A stretch of 64,000 bases of DNA from Martinezella miluonensis (GCF_900094545.1 NZ_FMAH01000020.1:42607-106606), one strand, 5' to 3'. Shown: positions 49,900 to 59,034, numbered from the stretch's first letter. Made by a program: numbers and translations. Notes: generated by a model from the letters alone, not told the origin.

Positions 49900-50166
49900 T
49901 TAGAACCCTGACTGGATTCGCGAGAAGACGAGATTGGTGAAGATCGAAATCTGCGAACCGACGAAGGGAGCCGTGACGCCGATCGTCACCATGACGGCAA
50001 CGATCTTCGGCACGAAGGTCAATGTCGCTTCCTGCACCTGCGTCAATGCCTGGATCAAGGCAATTACCAGACCAACGACCATGGCGGCAAGAACCGCCGG
50101 ACCGGAAGCCACAAGCACCGTCCAGATCGCCGCCTGGAAGATATCCAACGCATCGGCTTCATTCAT
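49900..50166 (-). CDS. fliQ: Flagellar export apparatus protein FliQ
   Basis: An 88-residue protein with two membrane helices (TVLVASGPAVLAAMVVGLVI and TFVPKIVAVMVTIGVTAPFV) and the family start EADALDIFQAAIWTVL. Length is exactly that of the family. It forms the export gate with FliP and FliR; fliP is not in the window. Confidence 0.93.
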   Translation of the reverse strand: MNEADALDIFQAAIWTVLVASGPAVLAAMVVGLVIALIQALTQVQEATLTFVPKIVAVMVTIGVTAPFVGSQISIFTNLVFSRIQSGF

Positions 50167-50197
50167 GGCACGTCATCCCTTGTTCAGCGGCTACTCA

Positions 50198-50698
50198 TTA
50201 GCTGCCGGTCGAACCCGTGTTCGACGAATCGCTGCTGCTAGTATCCGTCGAAGCGGGCGGCGTATCAATGGTCGTGCCCGCAGGAGCGATCGTTACGCCG
50301 GCCTGGATCAGGATCTTGTCGCCGGCATTGGTCTGGGCGATGACACCGTCCGTATAGACGGTTACTTCCTTGATGGTACCCGTCGTCTTGCCGTCGGCAC
50401 TCATGATCTGCTTGCCGATATAATCGGACGCCTGCGAGATCCACTGGTTCTGCAGCACCGTTTGCAGATGCGAATTCGTCTGGATCTGCTGCTCGACCTG
50501 GGAGAAGCTCGCCAGCTGAGAGATCTGCTGGCTGGCGTCCATCGGGCTCGTCGGATCCTGGTTCTTCATCTGCGCGATGAGAAGCTGCAGGAAGTTATTA
50601 TAGTTCAGGGTAGCGCTTGTGGCGGCAGTTGCGGCTGTGTTCGAGGAGTTGCTCGAAGAGCTGCCGTTCGCGCCGGTAACGGCGTTTACCGCTGCCAT
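50198..50698 (-). CDS. flgD: Flagellar hook-assembly scaffold FlgD
   Basis: A 166-residue protein of the FlgD family, the cap on which hook subunits assemble. The N-terminal signature is [20 protein letters not shown], then [20 protein letters not shown]. It has only the N-terminal part and a short C-terminal stretch, normal for alphaproteobacteria. It overlaps flbT by 13 bases. Its presence matters because flgE, whose product it polymerises, is broken in this locus. Confidence 0.92.
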   Translation of the reverse strand: MAAVNAVTGANGSSSSNSSNTAATAATSATLNYNNFLQLLIAQMKNQDPTSPMDASQQISQLASFSQVEQQIQTNSHLQTVLQNQWISQASDYIGKQIMSADGKTTGTIKEVTVYTDGVIAQTNAGDKILIQAGVTIAPAGTTIDTPPASTDTSSSDSSNTGSTGS

Positions 50699-51138
50699 GG
50701 AGCGATCTCCCGGCGGATATGCTCGATCGTGGCCGCCGGCATTTCCTGATTGTTCAGAATATTGTCCTCGACCGGATAGAGCCCGCGGATCGCCTTCAGC
50801 GCGTCGAAGGCGCGGCCGGTGGCGACGAGGCCATCGATGCGCTTCAGCTCGGCCAGCACTTCCTCATTGTTGAAGCACGACAGCAGCATGACGATCGACT
50901 TGCGGAACATCGCCGTCGACTGATCCTTGCCCTCCGGATTGATGAGGATCATCTGCGCGATGAAATAAAGCTGGCGCAGCGGAGTCGTTGCATCCTCGGG
51001 CTGGAGCACATGGTTCTCAAGCAGGAATGTCACATCATTCAGGAACTCCAGAGCAACCTTGCGATCGACGCGCAGAACGGCCCCGTTGATAAAGATCTTT
51101 TCCCCGGCTTTGAGCGATATACGAAGCGTACTTTTCAT
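50686..51138 (-). CDS. flbT: Flagellin mRNA regulator FlbT
   Basis: A 150-residue post-transcriptional regulator that binds flagellin mRNA in alphaproteobacteria. It begins [20 protein letters not shown] and contains [20 protein letters not shown] and [20 protein letters not shown], as in FlbT. It overlaps flaF by four bases and flgD by 13. Confidence 0.92.
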   Translation of the reverse strand: MKSTLRISLKAGEKIFINGAVLRVDRKVALEFLNDVTFLLENHVLQPEDATTPLRQLYFIAQMILINPEGKDQSTAMFRKSIVMLLSCFNNEEVLAELKRIDGLVATGRAFDALKAIRGLYPVEDNILNNQEMPAATIEHIRREIAPWQR

Positions 51139-51482
51139 TTAAGTCCATCCCTGATGATGGTGGTGACATCTATGATGCCTTGATAATTTACCGACTGGCG
51201 CCGCTGGATCCGATCGCACTCCTTCAGAATCCAGATGCCGATCGAGATTAGGTTGGCACGCAGTTCGACATTGAGCTGGTTCTCCGGACTTTTGAGGTCC
51301 TCGACGAAGCTCACCCATACGCGCCGCGTATAATAGAGAGCTTCGATCGTTTCGCGGCCGTACTTCTCCGCATCACGGGCCGCAGAAAGAAGATTTATCG
51401 ACCGGTCCAGAACTTGTCGTTCTCGCTCCTTGGCGTCGGCCACTGCATCCTGCATGACTTCCGCATATGAGAACTGATACAT
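51135..51482 (-). CDS. flaF: Flagellin synthesis regulator FlaF
   Basis: A 115-residue partner of FlbT, required for flagellin synthesis or secretion. Start [20 protein letters not shown], then [20 protein letters not shown] and [20 protein letters not shown] match the family. It lies 37 bp after flgL. Confidence 0.92.
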   Translation of the reverse strand: MYQFSYAEVMQDAVADAKERERQVLDRSINLLSAARDAEKYGRETIEALYYTRRVWVSFVEDLKSPENQLNVELRANLISIGIWILKECDRIQRRQSVNYQGIIDVTTIIRDGLK

Positions 51483-51519
51483 TCATGCATCCTTCCTGGT
51501 CATTCCTTCCCTTTGATCA

Positions 51520-52563
51520 TCAAAGGTAATTTACGAGACTTAACTGCTGGATCTTGGAGACAATGGTGTAGGCGGTCTGAAGCTGTGTCTGGAGGTTACT
51601 GACCTTGGTGGAAGCCTCATAGGGATCCACACCCGTCAAGTCGCCTATGTTGGTAGTGAGAATGGTCTTCTGCGCGTTCAGCGACGTATTCGCGTCAGAC
51701 AGGCGCGCTTGCGAGAGGCCGAGCTGGCTTGCCTGATTGTTCAATCCGTCAATTGCCTGGCGCGAGTAGCTGATGGCCTGGTCGGCAACCGCGCTCATTG
51801 CATCCTGGCTCAGAGCCGGCGTCGTGCTCATCAGAGCGTTGGTGACGCTTGTGGCGAGCGCCAGATAGCGCATGCCGGCCGAATTCGAATTGGTCGAGGT
51901 TTCGACGACATCCGTATTGCTGATCCGGCTCGTCATGTTCTGGTCCGATGCGCTCGACCAGCTCGCCCAATTAGCATCGGTCGTGAACATCGGCTCGACG
52001 GTGGTGGTGATGAAATCCTTGATCTGGGCTCCGGAGAGCTTGTCGACGGTCACACCTTTGGTCGTAGCGTACGTCGCCAGCGCGTTTTTGATCGCTGTAT
52101 TCGTCGTAGCCGACTTGTCGGTCATCGGCTGCACGTCGGTGTTGGTGCCGGCGAAAAGATATTCGCCATTGACCATAACGTTGGCCGAGGCAACGACGCT
52201 CGACAAGGTCGATGTGGCGAGCTGCTGGCTCAGAGCGATGCTGTTGCTGTCGGTGTTGCCGCGCAATGCCACCAACTGATCCATGAGCTTCTGTGCCTGC
52301 GAGCTCATGCCGGTCAGAGCCGTCTGCGACGAAGTCATCCGCTGGTTCGCAATCGAGTTGCTGCCCAGAATGGAATCGATGCGCGAGACTTCTCTCCCCA
52401 GGTTGACGCTGAGGGAGGTGTTGCTGCCCAGCGCGACACCGATGTCGGCATAAACGCCGGTGGTCGCCTCCGTCGAGGCATCGGTCATCTCATTGCGCGC
52501 CTGACGGATCGTCTGGCGCATGGCGTTCTGAATGGCTTGGCTCGAAATGAAAGAAAGTTTCAT
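51520..52563 (-). CDS. flgL: Flagellar hook-filament junction protein FlgL
   Basis: A 347-residue junction protein between FlgK and the flagellin filament. It starts MKLSFISSQAIQNAMRQTIR and has the D0/D1-type conserved ends (GSNTSLSVNLGREVSRIDS, and the C-terminal helix VSNLQTQLQTAYTIVSKIQQ). Three bases separate it from flgK. Confidence 0.92.
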   Translation of the reverse strand: MKLSFISSQAIQNAMRQTIRQARNEMTDASTEATTGVYADIGVALGSNTSLSVNLGREVSRIDSILGSNSIANQRMTSSQTALTGMSSQAQKLMDQLVALRGNTDSNSIALSQQLATSTLSSVVASANVMVNGEYLFAGTNTDVQPMTDKSATTNTAIKNALATYATTKGVTVDKLSGAQIKDFITTTVEPMFTTDANWASWSSASDQNMTSRISNTDVVETSTNSNSAGMRYLALATSVTNALMSTTPALSQDAMSAVADQAISYSRQAIDGLNNQASQLGLSQARLSDANTSLNAQKTILTTNIGDLTGVDPYEASTKVSNLQTQLQTAYTIVSKIQQLSLVNYL

Positions 52564-52566
52564 GGC

Positions 52567-54081
52567 TTAGCTCGCAATATCCAATACCGATTGAAGCATC
52601 GCATTGACTGCATTCAATATCTTGGTTCCAGCCTTGTAAGACTGTTCGATATCCATCATCAGCTTCAGCTCTTCGTCGAGGCTGACGCCGGTTGCATTCG
52701 AATAGGCGCCCGAGGAACGCGACAGAGCTGCGGATGTATTTTCCGCTGCTGTCGTTGCCGTGCTGCGCTGGCCTTCGAGCCAGCCGACAGAGCTGGCCGA
52801 GTAGCTCATGAGGGTTGCATTTGTATCAGAACCGGCATGGCTATCAAAGCTCATCTTCGTATTCATCGCGGTGATGAGGCCATCGAGCTGCGTCGAATAG
52901 CCGGCGTCCAGCGGCTTGCTCGGGTTCAACGGATCGTAGCTCGGATTGGTGATGTAAGCCGTGCCATTGATGCCGCCATCGCGCAGCAGGGTCGGATTTG
53001 TGACCGCAGCCGCGTTGAGCGTGATGGAGCCGGCCAGGCCGGTCACGATCGTCGGATTGCTTAATCCGGTGCCGCTGGTCCATGTGGTCGCACCCGGATA
53101 GGTGAATAGGCCTGCCGCCTTCGTTACGGGTGGGCTGGCTGAGCTCGTTGATTCCGCAAAGGTCGTCACCAGGCCGCGAGCAATCTCGTCGAGCTGCTTC
53201 TGATAGGTGGGCGCGACATCATCGCGAACCTGAAGTGCCGCCTGAAGGCTGCCTTGCGCCGTTGTCGCTGCACCCTGGCCGACAGTCAGCGCGACACCGT
53301 CGACGTAGACGCTATTTCCGGTCGTGGAGGCCGTATACGAACCGGTCGCTTGAAACGTCACCGTGCGCGGGATGGTTTCGAATAGGGTCGTGCCGCTCGA
53401 GGTGTAGAGCGCCATGTCGTTGCTGTTGCCACGCGTCACCGCCGTCACGCCGATGATCTGCGAGATCTGCTTCAAGATCGAATCGCGCTGGTCGAGCGCA
53501 TCGGCGGTAGCACTCGACGTCGGTCCGGCAGTCGTCGTCGCCGATTTCACCGCATCGTTTGCGTCTTTGAACTGCTTTAGCAGGCCATTCAGCGTATCGA
53601 CGTCGGAGCTGATCTGCTTGTCCGCATCGGTGCGCGCGTTCTGCACCGCAGTCGTGGCATTGTTCAGCGACGTGACCAGGCTTTGAGCCGCATTGATGGC
53701 AGCTTTCGCCGCCGTGGTGCTGGACGGCGAGCCCGAATAGGTCTGCATCGCCGTCTGGAAGGCGGTCAGGTAGGTCGAGGGCGCAATCTCGTTGCTATTG
53801 CCACCGATCGTTGTAGACTGAAGATTGCTGTAGGCTTTCAGAAGCAGTTGCTGTGCCGAATCCGACGACGAGTTGGCAAGAAATGCCGTCTGCAATGCCG
53901 GCTCTTCGCTGCGGGCGATCTTCACCACCTGCGCGCCGGACATGTTGGTCGTCAATATCGCCTGTCGACGCGAATAATCCGAATTATTCGTATTGGCGAT
54001 ATTGTTCGACACGACACTGCTTTGCGTGCCTGTATTGTTGAATATTGCCTGCGCGTTGTTGAGAGCTGTTGTGAGCGACAT
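52567..54081 (-). CDS. flgK: Flagellar hook-filament junction protein FlgK
   Basis: A 504-residue junction protein. N-terminus MSLTTALNNAQAIFNNTGTQ with SNNIANTNNSDYSRRQAIL is the D0 motif; the C-terminus holds VSLDEELKLMMDIEQSYKAG and ILNAVNAMLQSVLDIAS. It is full length and starts 24 bp after the flgE remnant, so the operon is translated across the damaged gene. Confidence 0.94.
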   Translation of the reverse strand: MSLTTALNNAQAIFNNTGTQSSVVSNNIANTNNSDYSRRQAILTTNMSGAQVVKIARSEEPALQTAFLANSSSDSAQQLLLKAYSNLQSTTIGGNSNEIAPSTYLTAFQTAMQTYSGSPSSTTAAKAAINAAQSLVTSLNNATTAVQNARTDADKQISSDVDTLNGLLKQFKDANDAVKSATTTAGPTSSATADALDQRDSILKQISQIIGVTAVTRGNSNDMALYTSSGTTLFETIPRTVTFQATGSYTASTTGNSVYVDGVALTVGQGAATTAQGSLQAALQVRDDVAPTYQKQLDEIARGLVTTFAESTSSASPPVTKAAGLFTYPGATTWTSGTGLSNPTIVTGLAGSITLNAAAVTNPTLLRDGGINGTAYITNPSYDPLNPSKPLDAGYSTQLDGLITAMNTKMSFDSHAGSDTNATLMSYSASSVGWLEGQRSTATTAAENTSAALSRSSGAYSNATGVSLDEELKLMMDIEQSYKAGTKILNAVNAMLQSVLDIAS

Positions 54082-54105
54082 GACTGACTCGATACCCTAT
54101 TCGTT

Positions 54106-54372
54106 TTAGCGCCGCAGATCGGCCGATGGCGCGCCGGATGTGTCAGGATAGCCCATCAGAATGAGGCCGGCGGAGTTGAACGGATTGTCGTTTGCATCGC
54201 CCGCCAAAGCACCGGATTGGAGCCGAAACGACCGTCTGCAAGCACTCTGGAATGCGAGGACTGCACGATGAGCCGGCTTCGCATGCGCGGCGATGTTGGA
54301 AATGGCGCCCAGACGAATCGTCTGCACATCCCCTTCCGCAATCACAGTCCTCATGCTGCCGAAATTCCTCAT
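54106..54372 (-). pseudogene. flgE: flgE remnant (internally deleted, truncated hook-protein gene)
   Basis: An 88-codon frame between rem and flgK, where related genomes carry flgE (about 400 codons). Its start MRNFGSMRTVIAEGDVQTIR and LGAISNIAAHAK resemble the FlgE D0 start (FGSMRT, the RL-t-sdNIAnant pattern), with most conserved Asn/Gly/Thr replaced. The second half (LQSGALAGDANDNPFNSAGL, then ILMGYPDTSGAPSADL) resembles the FlgE segment RAGxFxxDANGNLVNSAGYxLMGY. The middle (about 50 residues) and the last 300 residues are missing. The ORF is uninterrupted with an AAGGA-like site upstream, so it could still be made, but it cannot build a hook. Confidence 0.7.
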
Positions 54373-54576
54373 CTGGAATCCTTGTTATCCTTCATGTGAC
54401 TGAGAGTAGGTGGCGGGCCTTGCGTGAAGCTGTCTGAGAGGACAAAAGACCGATCATCTTGAAATCACCCCGCAGAGTGCCACTTGAGACCCTCGCGCAA
54501 CGCTGACGAGGTGGGAGACGGTAAGGAACAACGCACCATAAGGTACCGGCTACTGCTGCGCATCTTCGCAAATAAG

Positions 54577-54606
54577 AAGCCCGGGAATCGCTGGATTCCC
54601 GGGCTT
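54577..54606 (-). terminator. Strong hairpin downstream of rem
   Basis: AAGCCCGGGAATC (54577-54589) and GATTCCCGGGCTT (54594-54606) form a perfect 13-bp stem with a 4-base loop. CTTATTTG follows on the minus strand, a weak U tract. It lies 39 bp past the rem stop and separates rem from the flgE remnant and flgK transcript. Confidence 0.75.
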
Positions 54607-54644
54607 ATGGCCGAATTCTGTAGGCTAGGAGCCGACTGGAAAGC

Positions 54645-55316
54645 TCAGTCCCAGTCGATGCAATAGCCGAGGAAGCGCTTGGAATCGACGGGGTCGAAGC
54701 CGAGCTTCTTGCGCAGCTTCTTGCGCAGCTTCGAAATATGGCTTTCGACGACGTTTTCTTCGACTTCTTCGTCGAAAATGCCGTAGATGGCGTTGAAGAT
54801 CTGCGTCTTCGTCACCCGGCGGCCGCGGTTGGCGATCAAATATTCCAGGATGCGGCGCTCCCGTCGCGGCAGCGCAAAAATCTCGCCATTGATCTCCGGA
54901 TCGCGACCGTCAGCAAAGACGCGAATCGGTCCGATATCCGTATAGTTGTTGATAGCCTTGAGCCGCCGGCGGATCGCCGCGGCCCGTGCCAGGATCTCGC
55001 GAGGATGTACGGGCTTGCGCACGACATCGTCCACGCCGCAATCAAAGAGTGCAAGCGTCGATTCCAGCGAAGGTTGATCGCTGACGGCGATGACGGGTGC
55101 AGTCGTCCGGTCGCGAATCGCCCTGGGAAGCTCATGAACATGCTGCCCCTGACCGATCAAAAACGCTTCAACAGCAGCAATATCGCCCTCTGCAGCCGTC
55201 GCGACCCATTCGCCGAATTCGCGTGGATCAAATCCCGTGGACGGGATGCCCTCGCGCCCAAAGAGTGATGTATATCCGTCCTTAACGAGCTCTCGCTCAT
55301 CAACCACTACGATCAT
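54645..55316 (-). CDS. rem: OmpR-family motility activator Rem
   Basis: A 223-residue response-regulator-like activator of exponential-phase motility genes. The N-terminal receiver-like domain is atypical: the position of the phosphorylated Asp is occupied by Glu50 ([12 protein letters not shown]), while the Lys of VVRKPVHP is kept. The C-terminal winged helix has [35 protein letters not shown] and [20 protein letters not shown]. Location between the transglycosylase and the flg genes is the same as in S. meliloti. An exact CtrA-type box lies about 92 bp upstream. Confidence 0.93.
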   Translation of the reverse strand: MIVVVDERELVKDGYTSLFGREGIPSTGFDPREFGEWVATAAEGDIAAVEAFLIGQGQHVHELPRAIRDRTTAPVIAVSDQPSLESTLALFDCGVDDVVRKPVHPREILARAAAIRRRLKAINNYTDIGPIRVFADGRDPEINGEIFALPRRERRILEYLIANRGRRVTKTQIFNAIYGIFDEEVEENVVESHISKLRKKLRKKLGFDPVDSKRFLGYCIDWD

Positions 55317-55407
55317 TCGTCCGCCTCCGAATCAGTGTGGTGTTTCGATGACCTATGGGTACGAATCGGGCGAATCACGAACAACTGTCGGAAATGAGTG
55401 GCGGGAA

Positions 55408-55422
55408 TTAATAATTGATTAA
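55408..55422. promoter_or_regulatory. CtrA-type box TTAA-N7-TTAA upstream of rem
   Basis: TTAA (55408-55411) and TTAA (55419-55422) with exactly seven bases between, 92 bp before the rem ATG. The surrounding 100 bp are AT-rich, as for a promoter. Confidence 0.6.
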
Positions 55423-55550
55423 CCATATGGGTGCGATTTGCACTACATCTAGTAGGTCATCTTCATTTCACACCGATAAAAAAGCTGTTAGTTAGCTCAT
55501 CGTTAACACGTACATTTTGGGCAAACTGGTGGCAGTCAACCGCATCGCAT

Positions 55551-55570
55551 CGGTTAGCGTCAGCTAACCG
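55551..55570. repeat. Palindrome CGGTTAGC-N4-GCTAACCG
   Basis: Perfect 8-bp arms with a GTCA spacer, 27 bp past the transglycosylase stop and about 235 bp before the rem start. Without a T run, it may be a weak terminator stem or a regulator site. Confidence 0.45.
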
Positions 55571-55596
55571 GGCGGGCAATACAACCTGCGAGTTGT

Positions 55597-56220
55597 TTAA
55601 TTCCGACAGAAGGTAGCCGCGTTGGGCGTCCATTTGCCATAACCGGTGGCCACCAGATTGGCGATCACGCGGCAAACATAGACCTTCTGGGCGGGGTCGT
55701 TGTTCGGTCCGGCGTGGTATCTTGCTACCGCCATCGTCCAGGTTTCATGCCTGTCATGGAGATTGCGGAGAAACTTGGCAGCATACTCTACGTTGCTGCG
55801 CGGGTCGAACATTGCAGCCACGGACGTAAAATTCTCACCGTGGAAATACTGGTTTATCTGCATGCAGCCGACGTCGATAAGCTTGGCGCCGTTCTGCCGT
55901 GCAGCAGCAAAAACCTGCAGAGCGGCATTCTCGGACGGAGGGAAGATCGGCCGTCCCTCGACATTGAGGGCATAGGGATAGAGCGATCCCTTGCGTCCCG
56001 TCTCCGTCAAGCCGACCGAGTAAAGAATTCCCTCCGGTATTCCGTATTTCACTGCGGCCGACTGGATTTCACGCTCGCAGAGGCCGGCTGCACCATTGTC
56101 AGGCGGTGCCGGATTCCCCGAGGCATATGCCTCAGAGGTAAACGGCGCCAGAGCGAGAACGCTGAACGCCACCAGCGGCGCCATCTTCCACGCCGCGCTC
56201 ACCCGAACTGCGATTGCCAT
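55597..56220 (-). CDS. Exported lytic transglycosylase (SLT domain) of the flagellar operon
   Basis: A 207-residue periplasmic peptidoglycan lytic enzyme, probably opening the wall for the rod in place of the missing FlgJ muramidase. Signal peptide APLVAFSVLALAPFTSEAYA; mature SLT-like domain with LCEREIQSAAVKYGIPEGIL, the catalytic Glu in YSVGLTETGRKG, LIDVGCMQINQYFH and YNEM-like VAMARYHAGPN (VARYHAGPNNDP). The ATG 56220 lies 89 bases inside the end of fliK, in another frame. Confidence 0.85.
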   Translation of the reverse strand: MAIAVRVSAAWKMAPLVAFSVLALAPFTSEAYASGNPAPPDNGAAGLCEREIQSAAVKYGIPEGILYSVGLTETGRKGSLYPYALNVEGRPIFPPSENAALQVFAAARQNGAKLIDVGCMQINQYFHGENFTSVAAMFDPRSNVEYAAKFLRNLHDRHETWTMAVARYHAGPNNDPAQKVYVCRVIANLVATGYGKWTPNAATFCRN

Positions 56221-57733
56221 TGTTTTCACCTGCCTGCTGTCCCGAGTAGTTCTGGCCTCGCTGATTTGCACTACCGCCCTGCCCCTGATTCGGCAGGGAT
56301 TGCTGCTGCGACTGGTTCGACCCGGACTGCCGCCCGCTGTCCGATGGCTGATCCGCATTGGAAGCCAGCGAGACGGTGATGTGATCGACCTGATAGCCTT
56401 GAGCCCGTAGCGCATCGACCATGCGGCTCTGATCAGCATGCAGCTGCCTGTAGGCCTCGCCCGTCTGCACCTTCAGATCGACACTCAGCTGATCGCCGGA
56501 GAGCCGCATGGTGGCGGTAACGTCGCCGAGATTATCGGGGCGGAGCTGGATCTTGAGCGTGTTGACGACCTTGCCGGTGCTGGTGAGATTCGCAGCATTG
56601 GAAAGCGCCGAACCCGGCTGCATGGCTGCCGACCACTCGCGGTCACCCGCTAAAGAACCGGCGACCAGCGCCGAATTGGAATTGGCAGCGAGCCCGAGGT
56701 AGCGGCGGGAATCGAGGACGGTCACGGTCTGTGCGTCGCCGCCTGTGCCAACGCCTACCGTGACATCTGCCGCATCGTCACCGCGCTTGGCGATCGACAT
56801 GTCGAGCGCGCCGTTTCGACCGTCTGCGCGCGTCAACCGAAAGGTCTGCGCTGTATCCGTTACCTTGCCGTCTTCCTGCGGCGCCGGCATAGTGTCCGTC
56901 GCGTCGTCCTTCAGCGTGGCATTGGCAGGCACCGTGCCCTGGATCTTCGTATCGCGAGAAGCCTGCCCGACCGCTGTTGTTGGTGTGCCTTGCGCCGCGA
57001 CGGCGGCCTGAGGAATATTCAGGAGCGACAAGGCGTCGGAGATAGTGGGCGCAGCCTGGCCACTTTGCGTAGGCGCGACCTTACCATCTTCAGCAGGGGT
57101 GGCTGCATCCTTGTCACCCTTCACCGGGGTCTTGCCATTGCCGTCAGTTGGCGCCGGCTTGCCGCCTGGCGTTGCCGCTTCCGTCAATTGCTGTACGATC
57201 TCGGCAAGCTGAGCGGCCGCGCGGGTCTGTGCCGGCACCTTGCCGGTATCAGCCATGGTCGCCGCCGGATCGGTCGCCGCAGCACCGGCGTCCGCCGGAG
57301 CCGGGCCCGAAGCGGCCTTCTGAAGCTCCATCAATGATTTCGCCAGCGACAGGGCATCGGTCCCCTCCGGAGATTTCGTCCCCTTCGGCAGACCGGCGAG
57401 ACCTGCAAGATTGGCTGCAGTCGTATCGATCATTCCGGCTCCGATGGTGGCGCTTTCGTCGATGGCAAGACCATTCGCCACGGAACTTTCGGCCGACTTC
57501 GTTGCCGCTGCGTCCTTGTCGGTATTGCTGCTGTCGGCAGTACCTGCATTCCCGGCCTTGCCAGTGCCAGCATTCGTGCCGGACGATCTGCGCCCGTTGC
57601 CGCGGGAGCTGGTCAGTGCGTCGAGAAAGCCCTTGCCGTCCTCGTCTTGCTTTGACGAGCGGGCGCCCTTGGCGGCAGCAAGAATATCCGCCCCGGAAGA
57701 GGCGCCGGATACACCGATGTCGTTCATGATCAA
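56132..57733 (-). CDS. fliK: Flagellar hook-length control protein FliK (MotD)
   Basis: A 533-residue secreted ruler. The first 350 residues are low-complexity Ala/Thr/Asp/Gly/Pro-rich; the C-terminal conserved domain has the FliK core VNTLKIQLRPDNLGDVTATM, then LQVQTG-type DLKVQTGEAYRQLHADQSRM and VDHITVSLASN, and a Gln/Ser/Gly-rich tail. Known as MotD in older S. meliloti work and later renamed FliK. Start ATGA overlaps the motC stop. The last 89 bases overlap the transglycosylase gene. Confidence 0.9.
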   Translation of the reverse strand: MIMNDIGVSGASSGADILAAAKGARSSKQDEDGKGFLDALTSSRGNGRRSSGTNAGTGKAGNAGTADSSNTDKDAAATKSAESSVANGLAIDESATIGAGMIDTTAANLAGLAGLPKGTKSPEGTDALSLAKSLMELQKAASGPAPADAGAAATDPAATMADTGKVPAQTRAAAQLAEIVQQLTEAATPGGKPAPTDGNGKTPVKGDKDAATPAEDGKVAPTQSGQAAPTISDALSLLNIPQAAVAAQGTPTTAVGQASRDTKIQGTVPANATLKDDATDTMPAPQEDGKVTDTAQTFRLTRADGRNGALDMSIAKRGDDAADVTVGVGTGGDAQTVTVLDSRRYLGLAANSNSALVAGSLAGDREWSAAMQPGSALSNAANLTSTGKVVNTLKIQLRPDNLGDVTATMRLSGDQLSVDLKVQTGEAYRQLHADQSRMVDALRAQGYQVDHITVSLASNADQPSDSGRQSGSNQSQQQSLPNQGQGGSANQRGQNYSGQQAGENNGNRSSGERGVEDGAAGGVQRSRSGAVYL

Positions 57734-59034
57734 TGACTTCCCTGCTTCAACAGACCGTCGATGGCATCGAGCTTCGAGCGGTTCGTTGTGACGAATGCGT
57801 TGAACGAAGAGTCGGCCTCCTGCCTCCCCTTCTCCGGGGCGGGAGCTGCCTTTGCCGCGGCTCCCTGCTCAACACCCGCCGTGGTGGGAGATTGGCCTCC
57901 CCCTTGATTCGTCACAGCAGCATCGTGTTCAGTATTCTGTTGATTGGGCAGGTTAGGAACATTGCCTTGCCCGAGGCTTGCAGGATCCGGCGCTCGCAAG
58001 ATCTCTTGTGCGACGGCCTTGGCAGCATCGCGCAGAGCGCGATCCCGTGCGTTCAATTCTCCGGCCGGCATCTGATTGAGGTTGTCGATCGCCGCTTCCA
58101 GACCTGGCGTCGATATGCCGGCGACACCGCCATAGAAGCCTGCCAAAGCGCCAAAGGCATCGCCGCCATCGTTCGATATGGCCTGGGCACGGCCGGCGGC
58201 CAGCGCTGCGAGATCGGACTTGCCGGCGATCGCCGCGCGGCGCGCCATGCGCAGATAGATCTCCCGCTGCCTGGGCGGATCCATGAAGGACAGGATGTCG
58301 ATGATGTCCTGCTGCTTGATGTCTGAATCGTGATCCACCGCCAGCTGAACGAAGAGGTCGGCGAACTGGCTGGCATAGGGGGAATGCAGGAAGCGTCTCG
58401 TATAACGCCGCGCATAGTCGAGCCCCATCGGGACGAGCCCCGCATCGGTGCTTAGGGCAAGCGAGCGTCGCAGCGCGGATTCCTCGACGATCGTGCCGGG
58501 TGCCAGCAGACGAGCCCAATCGTAGAGCTTCAACGCCGCCGTGACATTCTTGCCAGACATGACATTACCGGCGACCAGCGAAAGATAGGGGCCGATCGGC
58601 TTGTCGCGGTATTCCCTGGCAATATCGGCAAGCGTGTTGACGACCAGCAGTCCCTTGCCGTTGAGATACTTCCGGAGAATATCGGCAACGCGATTGTCGA
58701 AATTGCCGTTGACGTCGCGCGACATCAGATATTCGAGCGTTTGCGGATTGCCGCCGCTCATCGCATAGGTCAGTGCGGCATCGACATTGCGGGTATCTTC
58801 AAAGATGGATTTATCCGCATTGCGCAGGCGGGCATCGATGGTGGCGAGCAGAAAGCGTTGCATCTCTCCAGCCGAGCTATCGCCCGCAACAACGGAATCC
58901 TGCACGAATTCAAGCGAGCGCAGCATCTTGTAGAGCGGCAGGTTGTCCTGCCCCTCCGCACGAGCGCCTCCCGGCACGAGGATGCCGAGGGTCAGCGCAA
59001 GCGCAAGACGATGACGATGCTGTTTGCGCGCCAT
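57730..59034 (-). CDS. motC: Motility protein MotC (periplasmic chaperone of MotB)
   Basis: A 434-residue periplasmic protein specific to rhizobia and relatives that stabilises MotB. It has a signal peptide (RHRLALALTLGILVPGGARA), a helical repeat-like body (FEDTRNVDAALTYAMSGGNP, then YLNGKGLLVVNTLADIAREY) and a low-complexity linker before a short C-terminal helix. It lies three bases after motB and overlaps fliK by four. Confidence 0.92.
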   Translation of the reverse strand: MARKQHRHRLALALTLGILVPGGARAEGQDNLPLYKMLRSLEFVQDSVVAGDSSAGEMQRFLLATIDARLRNADKSIFEDTRNVDAALTYAMSGGNPQTLEYLMSRDVNGNFDNRVADILRKYLNGKGLLVVNTLADIAREYRDKPIGPYLSLVAGNVMSGKNVTAALKLYDWARLLAPGTIVEESALRRSLALSTDAGLVPMGLDYARRYTRRFLHSPYASQFADLFVQLAVDHDSDIKQQDIIDILSFMDPPRQREIYLRMARRAAIAGKSDLAALAAGRAQAISNDGGDAFGALAGFYGGVAGISTPGLEAAIDNLNQMPAGELNARDRALRDAAKAVAQEILRAPDPASLGQGNVPNLPNQQNTEHDAAVTNQGGGQSPTTAGVEQGAAAKAAPAPEKGRQEADSSFNAFVTTNRSKLDAIDGLLKQGSH

